A DNA stretch of 64,000 nucleotides from Labia minor. Its lineage: Eukaryota; Arthropoda; Insecta; Dermaptera; Spongiphoridae. The position numbers and the translations under genes are program-made. This document shows, piece after piece, positions 32,530 through 43,006 of the stretch. How positions within the stretch are numbered: position 1 is the stretch's first letter; the number at the start of each line of letters is the position of its first letter. Location of the stretch: positions 92,014,538 through 92,078,537 of the forward strand of contig OY720344.1 of the NCBI GenBank assembly GCA_963082975.1. Direction: 5' to 3'. The notes under the pieces are model-generated. The model was given only the letters and a program-made list of their open reading frames with translations, did no database searches and was not told the origin of the DNA.

Positions 32530-32652
32530 GTATCGATTAATCCTGAATTCAAAGTTGCCGAACAAAGTTTTGAGAACAATGCAGCAGTTTGTAAAATGTA
32601 CTATACCACAAGTACTGTCTCAATACATTCCTGCTATTTAACGAGACCATAA
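32530..32652 (+). CDS. Loxl2: Lysyl oxidase-like gene terminal exon
   Basis: It is separated from the previous exon by an intron of only 68 bp (acceptor CATTTTCAG), in contrast to the kilobase-sized introns upstream. Forty codons and a TAA stop: VSINPEFKVAEQSFENNAAV, then CKMYYTTSTVSIHSC and a short tail. It matches the family C-terminus ('V-VNP-Y-V-E-DF-NN---C---Y-----W-H-C'). An A-rich tract follows at about 32684, and AATAAA signals lie near 32885 and 32930. Confidence 0.95.
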   Translation, partial: VSINPEFKVAEQSFENNAAVCKMYYTTSTVSIHSCYLTRP

Positions 32653-33496
32653 AAAAATTATACACTTCCGAACCCATTGATTCCAAAAAAAAAAAAAAAA
32701 AAAAAATGGGGATGTTAACTACCATGCCAAACGAATGTATTATTTTATTAAGAGATCACCAAAAATCAATAATATATTTTAAAATCGTATTATAATTATA
32801 TAAATATATTACTAGACTTATTTATCTATCTAAATGCTTTCCATGTGTATATTTATTTATTTTTTCTACTTTTTTTATAATTCAAATAAATTATATTATT
32901 GTGACCTTATATGAAAAAATTAAATAAAATATTTTATTGAGCATCTTTACTTTCACTTACCTATATTTTATAATATATATAAATATATCCTGGGGTCAAA
33001 AATTCAAATTCAAGTTTTCATCCTTAAAGGTTTGAGTGTTCGAAACTAAAATTCAGTATTTCAGTATTTACTAAAATCTGTTCGGAATTGCTTCTTTACA
33101 TTAATTATTTTACAATTATGTATTGTTTCCTCAAAAACAGCCCTAATGATTTTATTTTAACCCCTTCTAACAATGCCAAGAAAAATTTATTATCTTTAAT
33201 AATAAGATGATTTTATTCACTTTGAAGTATTTTAAAAGGGCTTAAATGAAAGATTTCCTTTTGATTTGTATTATAATTATTTATAATTATCTTTCTAAAA
33301 TTATTAATAATTACCAAAGAAAATAAATAAATTTATGTTATGAAAGAAATGGTTAATTAACTTTTGGAAGAAATTGTATAAAAAGGTAAGTGAAAATTGT
33401 ATGATATCCTCTCACCAGCTATTTTTTTAAAATAATAATTTATAATATTTAGAATAAAAAAGTATTTGACTGAAATAAAAAGTATATAGTAAAGCA
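32653..33496 (+). other. 3' flank of lysyl oxidase-like gene
   Basis: Probable 3' UTR at its left end, with candidate AATAAA signals near 32885 and 32930, followed by AT-rich intergenic DNA with no further feature. Confidence 0.5.
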
Positions 33497-34120
33497 GGGA
33501 TCAGCAAACTCTTTTAGGAAAGGGCCAAATATAAAAATTTTAAAGATCTTTAATACATGTTGGAATATATATTTCACTGTCCTAACGGAGAATCTAATAA
33601 AATATAAATTTTAAATTAATTAATTGATTAAATGATAAATTTTGTATTAAAGTGGTGAATGTAATTGTTTTTATTTGAGATATTATTTCATCATAATTGA
33701 GTACAAAAATAGTACTTCCTATAATTAAAGTTGTTTGCAAATGGTCATCTATTAATAATGATCTGTATTGCGATTTTGTATACTTCATTTTCGAAAATGT
33801 CTTTTCACATTGTAATGTACTTCCAAATACAAAATAAACCCTTGTGCATATGATTCTAATTGACCGTATTCATTCTTAGAAAGATATTCCTTGAATTGTG
33901 TTAGATCCATACCTTTGAACTTCGTTTTTAGTTTTTAGTATGTCATCTCTTTGCAAATCAATGATTTTTAACTGAAGTTCTGACAGAAGTTCATCAATCG
34001 TTCACTCAAATGGATTTTGAAATATGAAAATTTCTTTTGAATTTGCATAAAATATGACAATATTTATCCACGGGAGGGATATAAATAGATAGCGGGCCAG
34101 TTTGCCGACCCCAAGCATAA
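33497..34120 (-). pseudogene. Decayed hAT transposon with transposase C-terminal remnant
   Basis: The left end CAGGGATCAGCAAAC and the right-side GTTTGCCGACCCC are degenerate inverted repeats. In between, the minus strand codes YTKSQYRSLLIDDHLQTTLI (33594-33788), a phrase typical of the C-terminus of hAT-type transposases and of the domesticated proteins derived from them ('YRS-LTDEHL---LR'). Upstream on that strand, other broken pieces read FKGMDLTQFKEY. Several stops are present and no 8-bp duplication remains, so it is old and dead. Confidence 0.7.
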
Positions 34121-34237
34121 TTGTACAATTACTCAATATATTTTAGATATTAAAATATTACAATAAATTAAATGAACCGACTAAATAAAATCATATAACA
34201 CATATTTTAAAATATATTCATCGTAGATATATAATAA

Positions 34238-34275
34238 GTACCGGGACCCCGAGCCTCGGCTCGGTACTTAAGTTA
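34238..34275. repeat. GC-rich hairpin, type AGTACC...GGTACT, copy 2
   Basis: AAGTACCGGGACCCCGAGCC followed by TCGGCTCGGTACTT: the outer arms AAGTACC/GGTACTT pair and the centre pairs GAGCC/GGCTC. It resembles 7008-7042 in its arms. Confidence 0.5.
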
Positions 34276-34504
34276 AAAAAAAATGATTCATTATTATTGG
34301 ATTTGGCTGGTAATATTAATACCTGAGACACCGAGCTCTCGCTCTACCCTTTAAAAAATATTGATATACAATTCTTTAATTATTTATTACAATTATTAAA
34401 TGTATTAAATAATATTTTATTGAAAAAATATTAAAAATTATAAAACTATCTAAAACTTAATTAATAAAAGAACAATGAATAAATAAATCACGAAAATAGA
34501 TAAA

Positions 34505-34580
34505 AAAAATGCACGCGGCGAGTTTCGATCATTCGAACTCGGGGAGTAAAAACAATTGTTCTAACCACTGGTCTAAGATA
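34505..34580 (-). repeat. tRNA-like remnant
   Basis: On the minus strand, TAGACCAGTGGTTAGAAC resembles a pol III A box region and CGAGTTCGAATGATCG resembles a B box at about the right spacing. No cloverleaf acceptor stem can be closed, so I read it as a tRNA-derived repeat or pseudogene. Comparable traces are at 43150-43205, 47115-47190 and 56080-56135. Confidence 0.4.
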
Positions 34581-34780
34581 TTTTAATAATAAAAAACATA
34601 TTTTTATCATCTTTCAAAGACATTTATTTGTTTTGTTGTTTTTTTTTGAGAGAGATTAATAAATATATATATATTTTATTAAAAATAAATATTTTTAATT
34701 TTATTTCGAAATTAAATAATAAATTCTAAAATATTTTAAATAAAAAAAAAATATTAATACAATTTCAGTTAAAAAATAAT

Positions 34781-35418
34781 AAGTTGACCTGTGGCCAGGT
34801 CCGAACCGACCGACAGTTTGAAATAAATTAATTTCCAGCTACAGAAACAATTTCAAATAATTTTAATATATCTATTAATGTAATAAAAAACAGATATGGA
34901 TATAACATTAATATTTTTAATTTTATTTTATTTATAATATATAGCTGAAGTAGCCGGCGTTGCCGGCGTTACCCGAGGCTGTGACGTCATGAAGGGCTGG
35001 GTGACGTCATATAATTTTAAATTAAGAAAAACATAATGAAGATGATTTTTCCCGAGGATAAAACCAATACATTCGTGGTGATATGTAAAAAAATCTCCTT
35101 ATGTGAAATTTGGTGCGAAAATAACCCTTCCCTTCTTATCGTCGATCGCTAATACTACCACTTCCGGTTTCCAGATTTGCACCAAAAGTTGATCAATTCA
35201 TCCCACTGATGCATTAAGTAAATATACCAAATTTCATCAAAATCCGTTAAGCCGTTCAGGCTGTACACATCTATACGGACGGACGGACGGACAGACATCA
35301 TGCTAAAAATACTTTTTTCTGTTAAGAAAATGCATGATTCGTGGAGATATGTAAAAATCTCCACATGTGAAATTTGGTGTGAAAACAATACCTCCCTTAC
35401 TATCGTCGGTCGGTAAAA
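34781..35418 (+). mobile_element. Family A repeat, uninterrupted copy
   Basis: About 638 bp with the same order of blocks as 28762-29398. It has two intact TGACGTCA sites (about 34982 and 35004), preceded by a GC-rich CGGCGTTGCCGGCGTTACCC segment that is shared with the copy at 40175-40834. The microsatellite is GGACGGACGGACGGACAGAC. It ends TCGTCGGTCGGTAAAAA. Confidence 0.85.
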
Positions 35419-36004
35419 ATGGATGTCATGTGACGTCACCCATATATAATTTTAAATTAAGAAATAAATAATGAAAATGTACGTTTCCTGAGATGTGATC
35501 AATAAAACTCAATTTTTCTTTATAAATACTATATCTAGTGTGAATTTGAAAAAAATCGTTAGAGCGGTTTTTGAGAACCCATGGCTATATATATATATAT
35601 ATACAATTTTAGCTAGCATAATAAGATAAGATATTAGACAAAAAAGTTATAAGTATATTGAGAATATAAAATCATAATCCATTTGGGACTTCCATTAAAA
35701 GATATAAAAGTTGAAAAAATTGAAGAATTGAAGAAATTCTTACACAATTATCAGTTTTAAAAATTTATTAATATAATATAAATTTTTTTCAAATCAATCA
35801 TTTCCTTTCATTTTCAAATTTCAATTCAATCATTTCCTTATTCGATATTAAAATCACTAACAGAGCGGAAATTACTTTCTGAATGGCTTATAATTTTCAT
35901 CAAAGATAATCCGTATTATACAATAAAATAATGACAGACAGACTCCATTATAAAGAATTGGACAGTGGAGGGTTTAATATTTAATTGGGATTTTAACCAT
36001 TTTT
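35419..36004. other. Repeat-like segment next to family A
   Basis: GGATGTCATGTGACGTCACC right after the family A end holds one further TGACGTCA. ATCGTTAGAGCGGTTTTTGA near 35555 resembles other arthropod repeat tails. The rest is AT-rich. Confidence 0.4.
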
Positions 36005-36188
36005 TATGGAGACCCGACAAGTGCAGCGGGTGCACGTGAAAAGTCCATGTGAGTCATGAATCGATCCGCAAAAACAAAGTCGACTTTTGGGGGAGACACG
36101 TTTTGAACCAGTTGTTCGGACCTCTCGAGCCCTAACGCAGGTACTCGCTCTTGAATGTGCTTACCGATTTAAGTCGCGCGCTGCCAAG
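36005..36188 (+). promoter_or_regulatory. CpG-rich block, candidate promoter/first non-coding exon of the 7TM gene
   Basis: About 180 bp stand out from the AT-rich surroundings with more than a dozen CpGs (for example TCGCGCGCTGCC, CTCTCGAGCCC, an E-box CACGTG). It ends at GCCAAG|GTAACT, a good splice donor. It has no open frame that I recognise as protein. The next suitable acceptor is TTTTTCTAG at 42161-42169, ahead of the exon with the 7TM start codon. I infer a 5' untranslated exon, but a stray fragment of another gene or repeat is possible. Confidence 0.4.
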
Positions 36189-37010
36189 GTAACTAAACTT
36201 TAAATAAACTCTAAATAAACCTTAATAAAAATAGATAATTTATGATATTGAACTTGCCATGGATTACTAAACTAAGTTATTTATAAAGATTATATAAAAT
36301 AATTAAAATATAATATAATTTTTTATATTTAATTAACCGACATTACTCTTTGCATATTTTCTGATTATCTCATTTAATAAATTCAATTTAATAGAATATT
36401 TGTATCCAAAAATAATGAATTTAATAAAAGTCTCATCTAATCATCATTAAAATTCATACTTATAAATAAATTTGAATCTCAAAAAGTAAATTATAGAATT
36501 TAATCCCATTCATTTCATCCAATTAGTCTAGAAAACGAGTAGAATGAAGTGAGTAATTATAATTATTAAGTATCATTCATATATTTATATTTTCAAATTG
36601 TTCGATTTATTTTTAATAAATTCATCTTTTATAAATAAACTTAAATGAAGTCAATATTTCAATAATATTAGGTGTATAAGTTTGTTTTTTTTAAATTTTG
36701 AATAATAACATTTTTAAGAAAATTTTTCATGAATAATAAATTTAAAAAATAAACTTAATTGTAAGTTCTCATTCGTAATATCTTGTAAATATTTTTTTAT
36801 AAGATTATATTTTCATTTAGATACTACTGAGGCAACATTTTCACTATAGCGGTAGTGATAATGCCTTAAAATCACTAAATTATAAGTTTTCTATAAACAA
36901 AATGTCTTTTGATGACACATGGACAGGCACTATTAATCAAAATAAACTAAAATGGAGAGCAATTTATAAAATTATTCATTTTTATTGGGATAAAAATTAT
37001 AAAATACATA
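36189..37010 (+). other. AT-rich sequence, possible start of the first intron of the 7TM gene
   Basis: No exon or repeat is recognised between the CpG-rich block and the TA-flanked MITE. Confidence 0.4.
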
Positions 37011-37390
37011 GGGTAAAGTATACAGTCGTTGGCCCCAGGTAGTCATTGGCCCCCTATCACTAAAACACAAATAATAAGAGATTTTTATTTCAAAAATTTC
37101 GCTATTAACTATGGTTATGTAATCGTTGGTTGTATAGTTGTATAATCACTATAAAATACCTAGGCCAATAAGTATAACAGGGGGCCAATAACTGTATTTT
37201 TTAGGATTTTTTTTTAAAAAAGTACTTAGTGAAAATGTCATGAGATAATGATTTTTTTTATTCATCAAATGATCATAGTATCTATGTTCTGCAAACCTAA
37301 TTTGACACAGATTGTTCCGCAATTTGTCCAGATATGCATTAAAGACTGCTAGGAGTTGTTTAAGGGGGCCAACGACTGTATGCTTTACCC
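37011..37390. mobile_element. TA-flanked MITE (Tc1/mariner type)
   Basis: 380 bp between TA dinucleotides. The left end GGGTAAAGTATACAGTCGTT continues GGCCCC. The right end is the inverse, GGGGGCCAACGACTGTATGC then TTTACCC. The terminal repeats are about 26 bp and nearly perfect. The GGCCAATAA motif recurs inside. No transposase. The TA target and repeat length fit a Tc1/mariner-superfamily non-autonomous element. Confidence 0.85.
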
Positions 37391-39647
37391 TATATGTAAT
37401 AAATTTCAATTTGTTTAATTTAAACGTTTTAACAAAATATAATTTAAATGATGATAAATGTACATAATAATAATAATTTGGAAAATAAAATAAAGAAAAT
37501 ATTTTTGAAGTTCCTTTGATTTTATTATCAAAGAATAATCCATTAACGAGAGACATTAATGCAAGAATTAGAAGGAAGAAATAAAATCTCAACACACAAC
37601 AATGATAGAATCAATTTTTAAAAAACATTTTCAAATTTTTAGAATATATTTACCTAAAATTCAAATAAACTATTCATAAAAATATAAAACATACATTACA
37701 ATTAAATCTGATATTTTCAAAAGTGAATAGAATAATAAAATCATCATAATGATTTACTGGTAGAAAAAGTTGCTGATTACGTTTAACTTTTTGAAAAATC
37801 TTCTTGATGGTTATTCAAATTCATAATAAATTTCACAAGTATTTTTTTGAGTTCTTTCGTATAATAAATAAATAATATCTTATTAATCTAAATTAAATAA
37901 TAGGATTTCAAATCTTCCTATAATTTTAATTTTATTTTTAAAAATTCAATATTAATATTCTTTTTTTTCTCTACCTAATATTAAAGTAAATTAATATAAG
38001 AGAATACAAAAGTTTATGTAAATGGATGCTTGAATTAATTTAATGAGAAAAATGAATAAAACATTGTTTCTAACTTGAATTCGACCGAAGCAATACCTAT
38101 GTAAATATACCTTGTTAAATTTTATTTCTTCTTATTTATAAAATAAAATATCAACTTCAATACAAATAATATAATTTTTCCATTTATTGTTATATAAAAG
38201 GTTCTTAATTAAAAAATGAATAATATTGAATTTTTTTTTTTAAAGATAATATTGTCAAAATGTAAATACTAATTAGACTATGCTTAAATGAATTTAAATA
38301 AGAATTTAAATAGAAAATAGATTGGTGTAAACAATTGATTAAATTTAATTGATAATCTAATTAGTAATAAACCTTTAATGGAATATGAAACGTTTTTGGT
38401 GCAATTTAACTATTAACTCACAAATAATTCAATTCAATTCTATTAAATAAAATAAAATATCAATAAGATTTGATTAGCAATTAGCAAGGGTTTCCACTAA
38501 TTTTTTTACTTGTCTACTCTGAAGAGGGTTCTGCTATGGGACTAAAACATCGACATATTAGCTGCAAAAGAAGTTTCATTTCTATACCTTTTTTTGTACT
38601 AGCTATCAGTTGACAATTAATCCATTTAAATATTACATTTATTGTTTAATATTTAAAACAATTAATTATATATACAAGTATAAGAATATAATCTACAATA
38701 TAAAAAATACACCTCCAAAAAAATTAATTTTGATATAGGTCTAATATTTATTCCTTATTTATGCAGCATCCAGAATGATTTAAAATCAACGTTAAATCTT
38801 TCAAGTGAAAATTTTATTTAATGTTTATAACAATTTATTTTAATAAAATTAATTCAGAGAAGATAGAAATTGGATAATAGTTGATTCAGGGTTAGAGTAG
38901 GCAATTGTTGTTGAGCATTTATTATTTTTAAATAGAAATTTTAAATTCACTTTTTTTTATAAAAATATATTTTAGAAAATACAAATAACTGAGAATATTA
39001 AATACTTAATTATATTTCTTTGTGTTTTAATGTTTGTTAATTTTTGTTAATTTATTGACCATATGATTTAATAGATTTGACAATATATATTGATTCAGAA
39101 CAAAATCACTCATAAAATAATAAATCTTGAAACAAATATTGCATAAATAATCAAAATTTCTAATAAATCTATTATTCAATTTTAATATTTAAGAATTGTT
39201 TTTTTAGTTTAGTTTGTAAAAGAACAAAAAAAAAAAAAAAAATAAAGTGAAAAAAATCTTTTCCATAAGAGCTGAACAATTTCTATTTTCAACTCAACGA
39301 ACATTCATGTTTTTTTTTCAATTTTTTTTTTTTGTTAGTGGGAGGAAAGGCGACAAAAAGTCTTATAAATGTGACTGCATTCCAACCAGCACTAGATAAA
39401 TAATAGCCTCTTGAATAATAAGTTTTAGGGGATTTCTTTTTCTTAGCTCATAAATATCTCATTTGTCATCAATAATCAATGAGCTTAAAAGGGCAATTTA
39501 CCACCAAAAAATGAATATATTACCTTTAATTTTTTTTTTTCATTTTAAAATTGTATTATTAGAAAAAAATTTAAATATAAATTAAAAAAATTATTTGCTA
39601 AATTTATATAAGTATATCTATTTATCTAAGCTTATTATAATATCAAT
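37391..39647. other. AT-rich intergenic/intronic stretch
   Basis: It lies inside the proposed long first intron of the 7TM gene. Almost featureless. A short conserved-looking segment at 38515-38570 (CTGAAGAGGGTTCTGC then GGGACTAAAACATCGAC) is noted among the findings. Confidence 0.5.
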
Positions 39648-40940
39648 AAGTTGACCTGTGGCCAGGTCCGAACCGACCGACGGTTTGAAGTAAATTAATT
39701 TCCAGCTACAGAAACAATTTCAAATAATTTTAATATATCTATTAATGTAATAACAAACACAGATATGGATACATAAATAATAAATATAAACATTTTTAAT
39801 TTTATTTTATTTATAATATATATGCAAGACCAGGCTGTGACGTCATGAATGGCTGGATGACGTCATATAATTTTAAATCAAGAAAAAACTAATAAATATG
39901 ATTTTCCCGAGGATAAAACCAATACAAAGTGTATGATTCGTGGTGATATATAAAAAAATCTCCTCATGTGAAATTTGGTGTGAAAATAACCCTTCCCTTC
40001 CTATCGTCGATCGCTAATACTACCACTTCCGGTTTCCGGATATACACCAAAAGTTGATCAATTCGTCCCACTGATGCATTAAGTAAATATACCAAATTTC
40101 ATCAAAATCGGTTGAGCCGTTCAGGCTGTACACATCTATACGGACGGACAGACATCATGCTAAAAATACTTTTTACCGACCGACGATAGTAAGGGAGGTA
40201 TTGTTTTCACACCAAATTTCACATGTGGAGATTTTTACATATCTCCACGAATCATGCATTTTCTAAACAGAAAAAAGTATTTTTAGCATGATGTCTGTCC
40301 GTCTGTCCGTCTGTCCGTCTGTCCGTCCGTCTGTCCGTCCGTATAGATGTGTACAGCCTGAACGGCTCAACCGATTTTGATGAAATTTGGTATATTTACT
40401 TAATGCATCAGTGGGATGAATTGATCAACTTTTGGTGCAAATCCGGAAACCGGAAGTGGTAGTATTAGCGATCGACGATAAGAAGGGAAGGGTTATTTTC
40501 ACACCAAATTTCACATAAGGAGATTTTTTTACATATCACCACGAATGTATTGGTTTTACCCTCGGGAAAAATCATCTTCATTATGTTTTTCTTAATTTAA
40601 AATTATATGACGTCACCAAGCCCTTCATGACGTCACAGCCTCGGGTAACACCGGCAACGCCGGCTACTTCAGCTATATATTATAAATAAAATAAAATTAA
40701 AAATATTTATGTTATATCCATATCTGTTTTTTATTACATTAATAGATATATTAAAATTATTTGAAATTGTTTCTGTAGCTGGAAATTAATTTATTTCAAA
40801 CCGTCGGTCGGTTCGGACCTGGCCACAGGTCAACTTTTTTCTGTTTAGAAAATGCATGATTCGTGGAGATATGTAAAAATCTCCACATGTGAAATTTGGT
40901 GTGAAAACAATACCTCTCTTACTATCGTCGGTCGGTAAAA
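39648..40940 (+). mobile_element. Family A outer copy, split by an inverted family A copy
   Basis: The left part (39648-40174) runs from AAGTTGACCTGTGGCCAGG through two TGACGTCA sites to CATCATGCTAAAAATACTTTTT. It then breaks and resumes at 40835 with TTTTTCTGTTTAGAAAATGC, ending CTATCGTCGGTCGGTAAAAA. Removing 40175-40834 restores the consensus. The insertion point is a run of T, and ACTTTTT flanks both sides of the insert. Confidence 0.85.
40175..40834 (-). mobile_element. Family A inner copy, inverted
   Basis: A complete unit in reverse, from ACCGACCGACGATAGTAAGG to CCTGGCCACAGGTCAAC. It has two TGACGTCA sites (about 40607 and 40628) and an expanded CCGTCTGT microsatellite (about 40292-40340), longer than in the other copies. 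Its GC-rich CGGCAACGCCGGCTACTTC segment matches the copy at 34781, so those two are close sub-family members. Confidence 0.88.
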
Positions 40941-42169
40941 ATTGAGCATATCTTTATGAACTTGGAAATTGTTCATATATTTTTAGGAATTTCATGCATT
41001 AGGAAATTTTAAAAGTGAAGAATCAATTTGTATAGATCTTATTTATAAAAAATCTCTTTAATTGTCTTTTTTTTAATTAAAGTAATAACATTTTACCATA
41101 AAAATATTAGTTATTGATATCATCCACCCTGACCCCAGAATCAGCTAAGGGGCGGAGGTTACATAGTATATTTTCTAATATGAACCAAAAGTAAGGTGTC
41201 TTTATTTACATAACAATATAATCATTTGTTTTTAAGTTAGTATGAGTGTCTTTGAAATCTGACAGTTTTATATGATTTCGTATATTTATTAAAAAAAAAA
41301 CTATCTATTTCATTAATTGATCTTCATTTACAATTATAATCTGCTTATATTTTAAATATAAAAAATAATTATTCTTTAATTTCATTAATTGAATTAAACC
41401 GATAACTTTTAAAATAAATTAAATAAGCTTAATTATATTAGTTTATTAGGAATTAAGATTAAAAATTGTATTATATTTGAAACAATACCTCCCTTACTAT
41501 CGTCGGTCGGTAAAAATTTGGAAACTGGTAGAATTATTTTATATTCATTGTCGTACATTTATGGAGAGGTTCTCCGAAATGAAGTTAGCTATGAATGTAC
41601 ATCTTATAATATTAAAGGTTTTGTATTAAAAAACCTTCTAGGTTTTTTAAAAATTTATATTGATTAATAATCTATATAATATGTACAAATATTAATTATT
41701 TATAAGATATGAATAGTAATATGGTGAAACTCGCGCGATTATCATAATAATCGGCCAAGCCAATTTATCAATATTGTCGTAACAAATATACAATAGTGAA
41801 TAGTCCATAAGAAATAAATTTAAAGTACTGAATTGTTGTTCAATAAATTTTTGAAAACATTTAGAAGCTTATACTATTCTACATATTTGCTATTCTACCT
41901 AGAAGATCTTAATTTACTTATTGTTAAATTCTATTTTTCAAATTTGACTGAGAGATATTTATTGATTTTTTTTTGTATCCTGATTATCATAAATAAATGT
42001 TAATCTCCAACGAAGAAAGCATTAGTATTCATTTAATTGAAATAAAATATGTTAACGGCGAGAGATTTATTTCCAATGTTAATGAAATTTATTTTGTTTG
42101 TTTAATAAACTCTTCTAAGTTGAAATGTTTGTTCATTTTGTTTTTATTTTTTTTTTAAAGTTTTTCTAG
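40941..42169 (+). other. AT-rich sequence before the first coding exon of the 7TM gene
   Basis: It contains only the family A end fragment at 41480-41516. The T-rich acceptor tract at 42140-42169 precedes the coding exon. Confidence 0.5.
41480..41516 (+). repeat. Family A right-end fragment
   Basis: AAACAATACCTCCCTTACTA then TCGTCGGTCGGTAAAAA: only the last 37 bp of the family A consensus. Confidence 0.8.
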
Positions 42170-42259
42170 AGATAGGGAGAACAGAATGATGGGTTAAAAA
42201 TATTCATGGCAAAATACAATTACGTCATGTTTGTGGGATTGTAATGCGATTCAATTGGA

Positions 42260-42380
42260 ATGAGGGGAGACACCCTCTGGCAGGTGCTGGCCCTTGGATC
42301 CCTTCTCCCGCACTTATCTGATACCTTCTGTCAGGCACCTTCACCCTATTTTGAAAATTTTGGTGTACAACATGTCCTAG
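42260..42380 (+). CDS. 7TM receptor exon 1: start codon and signal peptide
   Basis: The ATG at 42260 gives MRGDTLWQVLALGSLLPHLS, then DTFCQAPSPYFENFGVQHVL. The hydrophobic core WQVLALGSLL and the following polar/cysteine segment form a good secretory signal peptide. The donor is CTAG|GTAAAT and the exon ends in phase 1. A candidate acceptor (TTTTTCTAG) at 42161-42169 would place 90 nt of 5' UTR in the same exon; upstream ATGs in that stretch are quickly followed by stops. Confidence 0.75.
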
Positions 42381-42466
42381 GTAAATATATTTTAATAAAT
42401 TATGATATGTATTATGTAAATTAACCACCACTCACGGAAAAAATATAAAAATGAATAAAAAATATA

Positions 42467-43006
42467 CGAGGGCAATTGACATAGTAGGTTACGTTTTGGA
42501 ATTAAGACAAAACTAGTACATTAAAATATTTTTTATTATATTATATATTTGTAAGAGCAACTAAAATACTATTTTTCTACATAATCGCCAAAAAAATTGA
42601 GACATTTATCGTAGCGATGAACGAGCTTCGAAATTCCTTCCTCATAGAAATCCGCCGTCTGAGTGTGGTACCCACCTGGCACAAAACTTATGGTAGCCCT
42701 AACTTTTAAGAATCAATTTCGTACAATCGTGAAATTTGCGGAAAACTGAAGGGAAGTTCGGTTAAAGTGAAACGACGGTTTCCTCTAATTTTTTCACTAG
42801 TTCATTTTTTATTCAACGTCGTTTCACCATAACCGAAATTTCCTTCAGTTTTCCGTAAATTTCACGCACTTTATTGTACAAGTTTTTGGCGATTATATAG
42901 AAAAATAGTTTTAGTTGATCTTTCAAATGTATATAATAAAAAAACATTTTCCTGTAAAAGTTTTGTCTTAATTCCAAAACGTAACCTACTTTGTGAATTG
43001 CCCTCG
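42467..43006. mobile_element. Mariner-derived foldback element in intron 1 of the 7TM gene
   Basis: 540 bp between TA dinucleotides. The ends are CGAGGGCAATTGACA and the inverse GTGAATTGCCCTCG. The arms continue inward (GGTTACGTTTTGGAATTAAG on the left, its inverse on the right) for well over 100 bp with AT-rich interruptions. Both arms contain the terminal part of a mariner transposase gene, so the element is built from two inverted mariner 3' ends. It lies entirely within intron 1. Confidence 0.85.
42569..42682 (-). pseudogene. Mariner transposase C-terminal remnant
   Basis: The minus strand reads VPGGYHTQTADFYEEGISKL, then VHRYDKCLNFFGDYVEK and a stop, without interruption. This is the characteristic C-terminus of mariner transposases ('FY--GI-KL--RYDKCL---GDYVEK'). 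Only about 38 codons are left and the DD34D catalytic core is absent. Confidence 0.85.

Larger units (their letters stand above)
13282..32652 (+). other. Loxl2: Lysyl oxidase-like gene (LOXL2-type), 3' six exons
   Basis: Six exons (13282-13463, 15365-15452, 26501-26752, 30029-30290, 32209-32461, 32530-32652) all have AG acceptors and GT donors and keep one reading frame. They give 385 residues: half an SRCR domain, a whole SRCR domain and a lysyl oxidase domain. LOXL2-type enzymes are secreted copper amine oxidases that deaminate lysines of collagen and other matrix proteins. The domain order SRCR-SRCR-LOX supports the LOXL2/3/4 group over LOX/LOXL1. The signal peptide and the start of SRCR-1 are missing and are presumably upstream of the window. 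Introns range from 68 bp to about 11 kb; the largest contains the LINE at 18657-23087. Confidence 0.9.

Noticed and set aside
35155-35439. A 94-codon minus-strand ORF (and the similar one at 9408-9605)
   Set aside because: Both lie wholly within family A repeats and contain translated microsatellite (SVRPSV). They are not conserved between copies, so not real genes.
37149-37595. A 148-codon minus-strand ORF with a hydrophobic start
   Set aside because: It straddles the border of the TA-flanked MITE and ordinary AT-rich DNA, resembles no family I recognise, and is typical of chance F/L/Y/K-rich frames in AT-rich sequence.
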